Assembly: GCA_040880525.1 (NCBI GenBank)
Contig: JBBDIG010000022.1
Coordinates: 1-33,922 of the forward strand
Source: Bacteroidia bacterium
Lineage (GTDB): Bacteria > Bacteroidota > Bacteroidia > CAILMK01 > JBBDIG01
Direction: 5' to 3'
Length of the DNA: 33,922 nt
The notes under the pieces are model-generated. The model was not told the origin of the DNA. It ran no database searches and was given only the letters and a program-made list of their open reading frames with translations. Every line of letters begins with the position of its first letter. The stretch's first letter is position 1. Both the position numbers and the translations under genes were made by a program. Shown in pieces: positions 7,287 to 15,774 of this stretch.

Positions 7287-8471
7287 ATGAAACAACCCAC
7301 AAATCCTGAAAATGTCATTCTGCTGGGAGTAACTACTGCCCATGAAACCGAGGAGGAAACAGAGGAGCATCTTGATGAACTTTCAGCATTGGCTGAGACG
7401 GCCGGAGCAGTGGAATTGAAACGGTTTAGGCAAAAACGGCCACATACCCATCCCCGAACGTTTTTCGGAAGCGGCAAGCTGCAGGAAGTGAAGGATTACA
7501 TCGAGGGCCACGAGGTAGACGTGGCGATCTTTGATGAGGAACTGACGCCATCGCAACTGCGGAATATTGAACGAATACTGGACATCAAGGTGCTGGACCG
7601 CACCAACCTGATCCTGGATATTTTTGCTACGCGTGCCCAAACTGCCCAGGCGAAAACACAGGTGGAACTGGCGCAAAGTGAATACCTGCTGCCGCGCCTC
7701 ACTAAGATGTGGACGCACCTGAGCCGGCAAAAAGGTGGCATCGGGATGAAAGGCCCCGGAGAAACGGAAATTGAGACGGACAGGCGGATCGTTCGCAATA
7801 ATATTTCGCTGCTGAAGAAAAAGCTGGAGCAGATAGATAAACAGAACGTAACCCGCAGAAAGCGCAGAGGCCAGAAAATAAGAGTGGCGCTGGTGGGATA
7901 TACCAATGCCGGAAAATCCACCGTGATGAACCTGCTGGCAAAAGCAACGGTACTGGCGGAGGATAAACTCTTTGCTACGCTGGATACTACAGTACGGGAA
8001 ATTGTGCTGGACCAGGTTTCATTCCTGCTTTCGGATACGGTGGGCTTTATAAGGAAACTGCCACACGGCCTGGTGGAGAGTTTCAAGAGCACACTGGATG
8101 AAGTTCGTGAAGCGGATCTTCTGGTACATGTTGTAGATATTTCACATCCTAAATATCAGCATCAAATCAACACGGTAAACGATACCCTGAAGGAACTGGG
8201 TGCAGGCGGAAAGCCGGTGCTGATGGTTTTCAATAAAATTGATAAGCTGAGCGGGGAATTTTACGGGGAGGAAGAAAAGAAAAAATCGCCTGCGGAAAAG
8301 CTGGAATACCTGAAGGCAAGCTGGCTCAATGAATCCGATAACGAAGCTGTCTTTATTTCAGCCGTCAATAAAACGAACATCAACGAAATGCGGGAGAAAT
8401 TAGTTAGTATGGTGAAGCACCTTTACCAGGAAATTTACCCATTTCAGGTGAAGCATGTACATGACCCATAA
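7287..8471 (+). CDS. hflX: GTPase HflX
   Basis: HflX is a ribosome-associated GTPase that splits stalled or stress-inactivated 70S ribosomes. The 394-aa product has the N-terminal HflX domain with FFGSGKLQE (59-67), the glycine-rich KGPGETEIETDRR linker (155-167), and a G domain with P-loop GYTNAGKS (204-211), DTVGFIRKLP (250-259) and NKID. Its length is usual for Bacteroidota. The ATG at 7287 lies about 20 bases after the predicted transcription start. It is divergent from rsgA, another ribosome-directed GTPase. A 134-base gap follows before the dehydrogenase gene, without a strong terminator. Confidence 0.95.
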   Translation: MKQPTNPENVILLGVTTAHETEEETEEHLDELSALAETAGAVELKRFRQKRPHTHPRTFFGSGKLQEVKDYIEGHEVDVAIFDEELTPSQLRNIERILDIKVLDRTNLILDIFATRAQTAQAKTQVELAQSEYLLPRLTKMWTHLSRQKGGIGMKGPGETEIETDRRIVRNNISLLKKKLEQIDKQNVTRRKRRGQKIRVALVGYTNAGKSTVMNLLAKATVLAEDKLFATLDTTVREIVLDQVSFLLSDTVGFIRKLPHGLVESFKSTLDEVREADLLVHVVDISHPKYQHQINTVNDTLKELGAGGKPVLMVFNKIDKLSGEFYGEEEKKKSPAEKLEYLKASWLNESDNEAVFISAVNKTNINEMREKLVSMVKHLYQEIYPFQVKHVHDP

Positions 8472-8605
8472 AACCTGAATAAAACTAAAAGAAACGGACG
8501 CTGTTTCGCGCACAACAAGTTCTTTTGAACAGAGCCTCTGAGCCTTTGTTTTTTCAACTATATTTCGCTTTTTTTCAAACCATTCATTTTAATACGATCC
8601 AGATT

Positions 8606-10030
8606 ATGTCTCAACAAAGTGGCGGTGCCAAATTTCTGCATGATGTATATGAAACCCTTGATGAAGCCGTAAAATTTACGGACATAGACATGGGGCTATA
8701 CCGGCAGATCAAGATCTGTAACAGCATTTATAAATTCCATTTCCCGGTGCGGATAAACGGGGAAATAAAAGTATTTCAGGGATACAGAGCCCATCACAGC
8801 CACCATAAGCTGCCCACTAAGGGAGGCATACGCTACAGCGAAATGGTGGACGAAGACGAATCGGTAGCGCTGGCCACGCTTATGACCTTTAAATGTGCGG
8901 GAGTGGACATTCCATTCGGAGGTGCAAAAGGAGGTGTAAGGCTGAATCCTGCAAATTATACCGAGGATCAACTGGAAAAGATCACGCGGAGATACACCAC
9001 GGAACTGATCAAGAAGAACTGCATTGGCCCCGGAGTAGATGTGCCTGCGCCAGATTATGGAACCAGCAGCCGGGAAATGGCATGGATAGCGGATACGTAC
9101 GCCACTTTTAAATACGGAGAAAACGAGGCGATGAGCTGCGTTACTGCAAAGCCTTATGGCCAGGGAGGAATAAAAGGACGCACAGAAGCCACCGGCTTAG
9201 GTGTATTTTATGCGCTTCGTGAGATCGTGAATGAAGAAAACTATATGCAGAAGCTCAAACTTCCCCTGGGCATGGAAGGCAAAACCGTCATCATACAGGG
9301 TCTGGGGAATGTCGGCTATCATGCCGCTAAATTTTGCCGCGAGGAAGGTGGCGCCAAAATAATAGGCATTGCAGAATATGAAGGCGGCCTTTACAATAAA
9401 GACGGCCTTGACCCTGACGAGGTAATTGAGCATAGAAATAAAAGCGGGTCAATCATGGATTTTCCTGGCGCAGTCAATGTTCCGCACTCCTCGGAGCTAT
9501 TGGAAACGGAATGCGATATTCTTATCCCGGCTGCCATAGAAAACGTACTGCATGAAGGGAATGCCCCACGGGTGAAAGCCAGAATACTCGCAGAGGCTGC
9601 CAACGGTCCTACTACAGTGGAGGCTCAGAAAATATTGCGCGATAAAGGCGTCCTGATCATTCCGGATATTTATCTGAATTCCGGGGGTGTGATTGTCTCT
9701 TACTTTGAATGGCTGAAGAACCTTTCCCACGTTCGTTTTGGCCGAATGGAAAAACGTTTTGACGAGGTTACCTTCAAGAAATTATCTTCCTCTATACATC
9801 ATATCCTGCAAAAAAGCCCTGATGTGGACCATCATGAACTCGTGGTAAAAGGAGCCGATGAGTTGGACCTGGTGCGCAGCGGCCTTGAAGAAACCATGAT
9901 CCTGGGATATGAGCAGTTGCGCGATCTTTTGGATAACCGGCCCGACATCCCGGATCTGCGAATGGCAGCTTTTGTAAATGGACTTGAGAAAGTAGCTGCC
10001 AGCTATAAGTCGCTGGGCGTATTTCCTTAA
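8606..10030 (+). CDS. Glu/Leu/Phe/Val-family dehydrogenase (glutamate dehydrogenase)
   Basis: This 474-aa cytoplasmic enzyme interconverts an amino acid (most likely glutamate) and its 2-oxo acid with NAD(P). The dimerisation and catalytic domain shows KGGIRYSE (72-79), MTFKCAGVDIPFGGAKGG (93-110, with both catalytic lysines) and GPGVDVPAPDYGTSSREMAW (141-160, with the catalytic Asp). The Rossmann domain shows GLGNVG. I chose the ATG at 8606; an upstream in-frame start at 8525 would add 27 hydrophobic residues with no family resemblance. The protein is about 50 residues longer than many hexameric GDHs, mainly at the C-terminus. Cofactor specificity cannot be read with confidence. Confidence 0.9.
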   Translation: MSQQSGGAKFLHDVYETLDEAVKFTDIDMGLYRQIKICNSIYKFHFPVRINGEIKVFQGYRAHHSHHKLPTKGGIRYSEMVDEDESVALATLMTFKCAGVDIPFGGAKGGVRLNPANYTEDQLEKITRRYTTELIKKNCIGPGVDVPAPDYGTSSREMAWIADTYATFKYGENEAMSCVTAKPYGQGGIKGRTEATGLGVFYALREIVNEENYMQKLKLPLGMEGKTVIIQGLGNVGYHAAKFCREEGGAKIIGIAEYEGGLYNKDGLDPDEVIEHRNKSGSIMDFPGAVNVPHSSELLETECDILIPAAIENVLHEGNAPRVKARILAEAANGPTTVEAQKILRDKGVLIIPDIYLNSGGVIVSYFEWLKNLSHVRFGRMEKRFDEVTFKKLSSSIHHILQKSPDVDHHELVVKGADELDLVRSGLEETMILGYEQLRDLLDNRPDIPDLRMAAFVNGLEKVAASYKSLGVFP

Positions 10031-10133
10031 TTTAAAATTTATTAATGCAAAAAATTGCACGTCTTGGCGAAATGCTTTGGCGTGTCATTTTTTAATACAC
10101 TATAAAATTTTAGCATCTTAGCATTTTGAAAAA

Positions 10134-10664
10134 ATGATGTTATTCAAAAGAATATGGCGGTTGCTTTTCCGGCTTCCTGTTGTGGTCTTTGCCGGGTTTT
10201 TTGTTCAATCCGTTACAGCCTGCGCGCAAAAAACCGAGAAGGAATTTCACGACATGCTGGACAACCGGTTTAGCTACGGAGTGCCCCTCATCAAAGTTGA
10301 CTCGTTGCAGAAACTGCATGATGTAGTATTGCTTGATACCCGCGAAAAAGAGGAGCATGAGGTGAGCCATATCAAGGGAGCCATCTGGGTTGGTTATGAC
10401 GAATTCCAAATCGAGAAATTAGCCGGGATTTCTAAAGATGCTTTTATTGTGACATATTGCTCAGTGGGCTATCGCAGCAATAAGATTGGCGAGAAACTGA
10501 AGAAGACAGGTTATTCAAATGTGCATAACCTTTACGGGAGCATCTTTGAGTGGGTGAACAAGGGATATCCTGTTTATAATAGTTCCGGAGAAGAAACCAT
10601 GCAGGTCCACACATACAACTTTTCCTGGAGCAAATGGCTGCTTCGTGGAGAAAAAGTTTATTAA
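10134..10664 (+). CDS. Rhodanese-domain lipoprotein
   Basis: The product is 176 aa. A basic N-terminus and hydrophobic segment end in a lipobox-like VTAC (Cys30), so it is probably lipid-anchored in the envelope. The rest is a single rhodanese domain: LLDTREKEEHEVSHIKGA (66-83) is the entry half, and YCSVGYRS (108-115) is the active-site loop with catalytic Cys109. Such domains carry a persulfide or simply bind thiols; the acceptor here is unknown. It is followed by an A-rich/T-rich hairpin terminator and appears to be a single gene. Confidence 0.88.
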   Translation: MMLFKRIWRLLFRLPVVVFAGFFVQSVTACAQKTEKEFHDMLDNRFSYGVPLIKVDSLQKLHDVVLLDTREKEEHEVSHIKGAIWVGYDEFQIEKLAGISKDAFIVTYCSVGYRSNKIGEKLKKTGYSNVHNLYGSIFEWVNKGYPVYNSSGEETMQVHTYNFSWSKWLLRGEKVY

Positions 10665-10688
10665 AATAAAATGTATTTTTCCTGAACT

Positions 10689-10712
10689 AAAAAGCAGCCT
10701 TTTTTGCTTTTT
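10689..10712 (+). terminator. Rho-independent-type terminator
   Basis: AAAAAGCA pairs with TGCTTTTT across an 8-base loop, just after the rhodanese gene. The stem has only three G/C pairs, so it is a weak terminator. Confidence 0.5.
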
Positions 10713-10753
10713 AACATCTTTAAGCAACTAAACAATAAATTAAAACAATCCTT

Positions 10754-11791
10754 ATGAAAAAGATTTTACTTTTTGCCGCAGTATTAATGTTCTCAGCATC
10801 AATGGTATTTGCTCAGGATATATCAATGGAAGACCTGACCGCACCGGATGCACCGATTCTCAGGAAGGGCGTTGCCGCCAATCTTTCTGTTCAGATTGTG
10901 AACAATGGACCTAATACCATAAACGGAGGGACCATCATCCCCTTAAAAGTTGAAATTGGAAACAACCCCGTTCAGTCAATAAATTTTCCGCTTGTCAACC
11001 CTTTACCCTCCGGTGACAGCTACAATTTGATGCTGTACCCTACATTTGAAAACGAACCTCTGGGTGCAATAGAAATTTGTATCTGGTCAGAGTATGCTGC
11101 TGATGGAAACAGTGCCAATGACCAAACATGCAGCAACTTTGAGTTGGTTACCTATAAGAGAGATATCGGAATGACAGCCATTCCAATTCCCCTTCCGAAC
11201 TCAATTGTCGAGAAGCAAACTTCCTATTCCTTTACCTTTACACTAAAGAATTTCAGCGATAGTGCAATTTCAGTGAATACCCGTATTCCTTACCAAGTGA
11301 GATTTGGCACAGGTACACCGGAAGAATATTATGTAGACCTGACAACAGACATGCTTCCTAACAGCGAGGCCTCGTATTCTTCTCCCGTAATAGAAGTGCC
11401 GGCAACTGTTCCAAACGGCCCTATTGAGATTTGCTTTGAAACCGCCTGGAGTACCGTTGTTGATGACGTCCAGACGAATAATGAATTCTGCCAGGATTAC
11501 CAGATAGCTCCTTCCGGAATTAAGGAAAATAACTTTGCAGGTTCAGTTGCCATCCAGCCGAACCCATTCGATGAGCAAACACAGATCACCTACGCATTGG
11601 CCACTTCTTCAGAAGTTGTGCTCAAAATCTACACTTTGGCAGGCAAGGAAGTGCAAACGCTGGTGAATGAAAAGCAGGCCGCTGGCAAACATGCTGCGGA
11701 TTTTGATGCTTCAGCGCTTGAAAAAGGAATCTACATTTACCGCCTGCAGTCTGGCGAAGTTTCCAAAACCGGCAGATTGGTGGTGCAGTAA
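10754..11791 (+). CDS. T9SS type A sorting-domain protein (paralogue 1)
   Basis: A 345-aa secreted protein. The signal peptide is MKKILLFAAVLMFSASMVFA, cleaved before QD. Two beta-sandwich modules follow (about 25-130 and 135-250) that resemble CARDB/adhesion-type domains, each with a pair of cysteines near its C-terminal end (ICIW...TCSNF and ICFE...FCQDY). The last roughly 85 residues are a T9SS type A sorting domain with IQPNPF (about 267-272), an A-G-K-E turn and KGIYIYRL. It should pass the outer membrane by T9SS and be released or surface-anchored. Its function is unknown. The downstream gene is a clear paralogue in the same arrangement. Confidence 0.9.
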   Translation: MKKILLFAAVLMFSASMVFAQDISMEDLTAPDAPILRKGVAANLSVQIVNNGPNTINGGTIIPLKVEIGNNPVQSINFPLVNPLPSGDSYNLMLYPTFENEPLGAIEICIWSEYAADGNSANDQTCSNFELVTYKRDIGMTAIPIPLPNSIVEKQTSYSFTFTLKNFSDSAISVNTRIPYQVRFGTGTPEEYYVDLTTDMLPNSEASYSSPVIEVPATVPNGPIEICFETAWSTVVDDVQTNNEFCQDYQIAPSGIKENNFAGSVAIQPNPFDEQTQITYALATSSEVVLKIYTLAGKEVQTLVNEKQAAGKHAADFDASALEKGIYIYRLQSGEVSKTGRLVVQ

Positions 11792-11813
11792 CCACACATT
11801 ACCATAAGATCTT

Positions 11814-11848
11814 AAAGCCGCTTCCATTCAATTGGAAGCGGCTTTTTT
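11814..11848 (+). terminator. Rho-independent terminator
   Basis: A 13-bp stem, AAAGCCGCTTCCA with TGGAAGCGGCTTT, around loop TTCAAT and followed by T residues, after the first T9SS paralogue. The stem core is identical to that of the terminator after the second paralogue. Confidence 0.9.
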
Positions 11849-11935
11849 GGTATAATCCCCAGCACCCCGGACGGTCTACCACTATTTAAGAGAGTTGTTC
11901 CCTGAAGGTAATCTGAACTTTTATCAGAACTAAAA

Positions 11936-11965
11936 TTTGTGAATTCTCCTTAAACATTATCTTTG
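11936..11965 (+). promoter_or_regulatory. Bacteroidota promoter (TTTG-N18-TATCTTTG)
   Basis: A TTTG -33 box (11936-11939) is separated by 18 bases from an exact TAnnTTTG -7 box (11958-11965). It lies 32 bases before the ATG of the second T9SS paralogue, so this gene has its own promoter despite following its paralogue closely. Confidence 0.7.
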
Positions 11966-11997
11966 GACCTTTAATCAACAAAAAACAAATTTCAGTT

Positions 11998-13029
11998 ATG
12001 AAAAGGATTTTACTTTTTGCCGTGGCAGCGATGTTTACAGCTTCCCTGGCATTCGCACAAGATGTTGGAGTTACATCGCTTTTACCAACCGGACCGACTC
12101 TAAAAAAGGGCGTGCCAACACGCTTGCAATTCTATATTACAAATTTGGGTTCGACTGCAATTTCACAAGGCACCCAGATTGCTGTGAATTTCAGCGTTGA
12201 GGGCACTGCCGGTACAGTAAGTAATATACCCGCACCCAGTACTTTGGACCCGGGGGATTCACTTTTGATTTCTCTCACTGCCCTCCGCTCATTTGACAAC
12301 TCTCCTTTGGGCCCAATTCAATTCTGTGCCTGGACTCAGTTTTCCGGTGACATAGATATAAATAATGATACAACATGCACTACCTACCAGCTCATTACAT
12401 ACAAACGAGACGTAGGTGTTTCCGCCATTACTGTGCCCCCGGAAAATTCTACTATTGATATGGGTGTACCCACGCAATTCTCATTTACCTTGAATAATTA
12501 TAGTGATAGTGTAATTGAGGAAGGCATAACCATTCCAATTCAGGTAAGAGTAGGATCCGGTTCTCCATTAAATTTGACCTATACTTTGGAAAATGATCTT
12601 GCTGCCAATAGCGACAGGACAATTTCCACAGGTGGGCTTACTATCAATGCACCACATGGCAATATTGAGATCTGCATTTCTACAAACTGGGGCACAAACG
12701 TGGATGATTTTACGGGCAACGACCAGGATTGTAATGACTATGACTTTAATACAAGCATAGTGGAAAACAACTTCAACGGTGCCGTTACCGTACAACCCAA
12801 TCCTTTCCATAACCAAACTCAGATCACTTATTCTCTGAACACTTCATCAGAAGTAGTGCTGAAAGTATATGATATGAATGGCAAGGAAATCACAACATTG
12901 GTAAACGAAAAACAACCGGCAGGTCTTCATGCTGCTGATTTCAATGCCACAGGCCTCGAAAAAGGCATTTACATTTACCGCCTCCAGGCTGGTGAGATGG
13001 CTAAAACCGGCAAACTGGTGCTGGAATAG
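11998..13029 (+). CDS. T9SS type A sorting-domain protein (paralogue 2)
   Basis: A 343-aa secreted protein with signal peptide MKRILLFAVAAMFTASLAFA. Its architecture is the same as that of the gene before it: two beta-sandwich modules with cysteine pairs (FCAW...TCTTY and ICIS...DCNDY) and a C-terminal T9SS type A domain (VQPNPF, KGIYIYRLQAGE). The two proteins are most alike in the signal peptide, the YKRD(I/V)G hinge and the sorting domain, and have diverged more in the modules. This indicates an older tandem duplication. It has its own promoter and terminator. Function unknown; a paired surface adhesin or structural role is only a guess. Confidence 0.9.
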   Translation: MKRILLFAVAAMFTASLAFAQDVGVTSLLPTGPTLKKGVPTRLQFYITNLGSTAISQGTQIAVNFSVEGTAGTVSNIPAPSTLDPGDSLLISLTALRSFDNSPLGPIQFCAWTQFSGDIDINNDTTCTTYQLITYKRDVGVSAITVPPENSTIDMGVPTQFSFTLNNYSDSVIEEGITIPIQVRVGSGSPLNLTYTLENDLAANSDRTISTGGLTINAPHGNIEICISTNWGTNVDDFTGNDQDCNDYDFNTSIVENNFNGAVTVQPNPFHNQTQITYSLNTSSEVVLKVYDMNGKEITTLVNEKQPAGLHAADFNATGLEKGIYIYRLQAGEMAKTGKLVLE

Positions 13030-13056
13030 TCTAATATCCTAATCCTTTTTCAGATT

Positions 13057-13097
13057 AAAAAAGCCGCTTCCTGATAACCTGGAAGCGGCTTTTTTTT
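13057..13097 (+). terminator. Rho-independent terminator
   Basis: GCCGCTTCC pairs with GGAAGCGGC around a 9-base loop, with an A-run before and eight T after the stem. It ends the second T9SS paralogue. The A-run gives it potential in the other direction for the convergent radical SAM gene. Confidence 0.9.
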
Positions 13098-13126
13098 GGG
13101 CTATTTTCATAGCAAGCCGGGCAGCC

Positions 13127-14200
13127 CTATCCAAAAAGATCCAATTGGCCCTGGCGCTTTCTGCGAAATAAGCTGAAGTTGTATTTAAACGGAGGATCAG
13201 AGTGGATGTATCTCCGTTTGTTAATGGTAAACAACTGCTTTATCATCCCGGCTAAGTGTCCTTCGCCTCTCATGCGGGTACCGAACCGGCTGTCATTGAG
13301 CTTACCATTATGGCAGTCCGCAATCTGGTTCAGCATCTTGTCTGCCCGGTCAGGATAATGCTTACGGGCCCAATCGGTAAATAGCCCCGCTATTTCTCCA
13401 TTCAGACGCACGATTGTGTAGCCTGCACTCCTGGCGCCTCTCGCACCTGCTTCTCTTAAAATTGCCGGGATCTCGGAATCATTGAGCCCCGGAATGATCG
13501 GTGCGGTCATTACCCCGACAGGAACCTTATTGTTGGCCAGTTCCTCCACAACCCTTAGCCGGTTTTTCCCGCTGGCAGTTCGTGGTTCCAGCTTGCGCCT
13601 GATGTCTTCATCAAGAGTGGTGACGCTCACCATGACGTGTACCAGGTCCATTTCGGCCAATTGCTTGAGCAAATCCAGATCACGCAGAATAAGCGAGTTT
13701 TTGGTGATGATGCCCACCGGATGGCGGTATTCGAGAAAAACTTCCAGCATTTTGCGGGTCAACTGTTTTTTGCGTTCAATGGGCTGATAGCAATCCGTAT
13801 TGCCGGAAAGCATAATGGAAGCCGGTATCCATTTAGGGTTCTCCAGGTGCTTCACCAGCAGTTCAGGTGCACTTTCCTTGATGATGATCTTGCTCTCGAA
13901 ATCCAGCCCGGCACTATAGCCCCAATATTGGTGGCTATTGCGCGCGTAGCAATAAATGCATCCATGCTCGCAGCCCTGATAAGGATTGATGGAGAATGCC
14001 GCACCCACATCAGGGCTGGCGACTTTGTTCACGATCTTCTTTGGATGCTCTTTGAAAAATTGAGTTTCGGTCTTTTCCACCTCCCATTCGTCAAGAGCAG
14101 CCCGGTATTCCGCTGACTTTTCCGGTACCTGAAAATGCTTCAGGAATTTGTTCTTGCCGTTAAATTGTGCCCCGCGGCCTTTTATGATTGATTCACCCAA
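13127..14200 (-). CDS. PA0069-family radical SAM protein
   Basis: The 357-aa protein carries the radical SAM cluster motif CEHGCIYCYAR (Cys77-x3-Cys81-x2-Cys84), preceded by INPYQGC and the N-terminal RGRGAQFN signature (about 8-14). This matches the PA0069/Rv2578c family, distantly related to spore photoproduct lyase. The reaction is not known. It should bind a 4Fe-4S cluster and SAM in the cytoplasm. No in-frame ATG precedes the conserved N-terminus. I take the TTG at 14200, which follows an AGGAGG stretch by about 10 bases and sits 6 bases after the stop of the upstream lipoprotein gene, suggesting translational coupling. Confidence 0.88.
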   Translation of the reverse strand: MGESIIKGRGAQFNGKNKFLKHFQVPEKSAEYRAALDEWEVEKTETQFFKEHPKKIVNKVASPDVGAAFSINPYQGCEHGCIYCYARNSHQYWGYSAGLDFESKIIIKESAPELLVKHLENPKWIPASIMLSGNTDCYQPIERKKQLTRKMLEVFLEYRHPVGIITKNSLILRDLDLLKQLAEMDLVHVMVSVTTLDEDIRRKLEPRTASGKNRLRVVEELANNKVPVGVMTAPIIPGLNDSEIPAILREAGARGARSAGYTIVRLNGEIAGLFTDWARKHYPDRADKMLNQIADCHNGKLNDSRFGTRMRGEGHLAGMIKQLFTINKRRYIHSDPPFKYNFSLFRRKRQGQLDLFG

Positions 14201-14206
14201 CGCTAG

Positions 14207-14611
14207 CTATTCCTCCTCATTGTCTCTTGCAAATTCATACGATACGCCTTCCTCCGTAAATATCAGCGTAGAATCCGTAACTTCTTCTATATGATATTTA
14301 CGCTCCGTGCGCTCCCCGTTATTGCCGTTGCCATCATAAATGTAAATAAGATCGCCCTGCTCGTCAATTCTCCAGTTGCCGGAAGATGCGATATTTTCAT
14401 TCGCAAGCTCATAGGTGAAAGTGTTGTCCTTTCTCACATGCATGTAATCTCCGGGGGCAACGCTTCTCACTTCGTTGCCAGCTTCATCATGCACCGTTAC
14501 AAAGCTCCAGCGCCCTGTAATTTCCTCGGTTGGAGCGTTTTTAGGTTTGCATGCTGACAAAAACGTAATGGATACCAAAGCAGCGATCGCAATGTTCTTA
14601 AAAATATTCAT
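14207..14611 (-). CDS. Lipocalin-like small lipoprotein
   Basis: A 134-aa protein with a leader ending in LSAC (Cys about residue 21), so probably lipid-modified. After a short linker comes ITGRWSFVTV and a run of alternating beta-strands (TFTYELA, SGNWRIDEQGDLIYIYD, STLIFTEEGVSYEFA). This matches the small lipocalin-like domain common in Bacteroidota lipoproteins. No ligand can be deduced. The acidic tail (DNEEE) also encodes the AGGAGG that precedes the radical SAM start 6 bases on, so the two genes are likely co-transcribed. Confidence 0.85.
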   Translation of the reverse strand: MNIFKNIAIAALVSITFLSACKPKNAPTEEITGRWSFVTVHDEAGNEVRSVAPGDYMHVRKDNTFTYELANENIASSGNWRIDEQGDLIYIYDGNGNNGERTERKYHIEEVTDSTLIFTEEGVSYEFARDNEEE

Positions 14612-14677
14612 GGCTGTTATTTAAATTAAATCATAAAATTCAAAATTAAAAAAAAGAGCAAGCCCGGGAAAGCCTCT

Positions 14678-14778
14678 AAACTGCCGGGATTGTTAATAAA
14701 TTGACACTGAAACGCCCGTGCTTCGGCAGCATTATTGCCAACGCCCCGGCCTGTACCTACGGGGCAGTTTTTTATTTT
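14678..14778 (+). ncRNA. Candidate 6S-like structured RNA
   Basis: The ends can close into one stem: AAACTGCC (14678-14685) with GGCAGTTT (14763-14770), followed by a T-rich tail. Inside are hairpins TGTTAA/TTGACA (14691-14706) and GGCA/TGCC (14725-14739). A GCCCCG/CGGGGC hairpin (14743-14765) competes with the closing stem. The elongated rod of about 100 nt with internal bubbles, placed just before an M23 peptidase gene, resembles the Bacteroidota 6S RNA (6S-Flavo). Homology is from memory of that family, not from a covariance search. No clear promoter precedes it, and the opposite strand also has a T-rich end, so the strand is likely but not certain. Confidence 0.5.
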
Positions 14779-14780
14779 TG
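14773..14780 (+). promoter_or_regulatory. Bacteroidota -7 box (TATTTTTG)
   Basis: An exact TAnnTTTG match 22 bases before the M23 peptidase ATG. It overlaps the T-rich tail of the candidate structured RNA, so RNA termination and peptidase initiation would use the same bases. Confidence 0.5.
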
Positions 14781-14802
14781 CATTCCATCTAAAGCAAAAT
14801 GC

Positions 14803-15774
14803 ATGGCGAAGGTTAAGTACTTTTTCAATCCTAATAACCTTACCTACGAACAATACAAACCCAACTTCTGGAAACGATTTTCAAAAGTCTTCGGGTTTCT
14901 CTGCACTTCCATCATCTTCGGGATTCTCCTGCTTCTCGGTTTCTACTACTACTTCGATTCACCCAAGGAAAAACAATTAAAACGGGAAATTGAATTCCTG
15001 TCTATGCAAAATGAATTGCTGGGCAGCAAAGTTGACAGGCTGGCAAATGTGCTGGATAATCTTGAGGAGCGCGATGTGGACATTTACCGGGTAATCTTTG
15101 AAGCTGAGCCGCTTCCACGGAGCGTACGGCAGGCCGGCTATGGCGGCATTGAAAAATATCGCAGCCTGGATGGTTATATCAATTCTGAAAGCATAGTTGA
15201 CCTGCACCGGAAAATTGACAAGCTTACCAAGCAAATGTATATTCAGTCAAAGTCGTATGATGATATTGCCGAATTAGCTAAGAAAAAGGTGGAAATGCTG
15301 GCTTCCATTCCAGCCATTCAACCCGTATCAAATAAAGACCTGAACAGGATCGCATCCGGTTATGGATACCGGGTACATCCTATTTACAAAGCCGTTAAAC
15401 TGCATGAAGGCCTTGATTTCTCGGCTCCGCAGGGAACGGAGATCTATGCCACCGGAGATGGATCAGTCGCTGATGTAGACAGAGATGGAAGAGGCTATGG
15501 AAATCATGTAGTGCTCGATCACGGCTTCGGATACCAATCCCTTTACGGCCACATGTACAAAGTGCTGGTAAAAAAAGGACAGAAAGTAAAACGCGGTGAA
15601 CTCATTGGCCTTGTGGGCAATACGGGCCTATCTACTGCTCCGCACCTTCATTACGAAGTGATCAAGAATGGCAAAAAGATCAACCCGATCAACTTCTTTC
15701 ATAATGACCTCAGCCCTGAGGAATACAAAAAGGTGCTGGAACTTGCCAACCAGGCCAACCAATCTTTCGATTAA
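14803..15774 (+). CDS. M23-family envelope peptidase
   Basis: A 323-aa inner-membrane protein with a periplasmic catalytic domain. A cytoplasmic head (1-28) is followed by one membrane segment (about 29-51), a coiled coil (57-92) and a C-terminal lysostaphin-type M23 domain. The zinc ligands are seen as H201 and D205 in LHEGLDFSAP and H283 in HLHYEV, with the supporting H281. An intact zinc set implies an active peptidoglycan endopeptidase or a strong homologue of one. I chose the ATG at 14803; the longer frame would start inside the candidate RNA. The stop codon overlaps the start of the MerR gene (TAATG), so the two are translationally coupled. Confidence 0.92.
   Translation: MAKVKYFFNPNNLTYEQYKPNFWKRFSKVFGFLCTSIIFGILLLLGFYYYFDSPKEKQLKREIEFLSMQNELLGSKVDRLANVLDNLEERDVDIYRVIFEAEPLPRSVRQAGYGGIEKYRSLDGYINSESIVDLHRKIDKLTKQMYIQSKSYDDIAELAKKKVEMLASIPAIQPVSNKDLNRIASGYGYRVHPIYKAVKLHEGLDFSAPQGTEIYATGDGSVADVDRDGRGYGNHVVLDHGFGYQSLYGHMYKVLVKKGQKVKRGELIGLVGNTGLSTAPHLHYEVIKNGKKINPINFFHNDLSPEEYKKVLELANQANQSFD

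Noticed and set aside
7496-8092. Long minus-strand frame opposite hflX
   Set aside because: It is antisense to a gene with clear conserved motifs, and its Ser/Arg-rich product is typical of a shadow frame.
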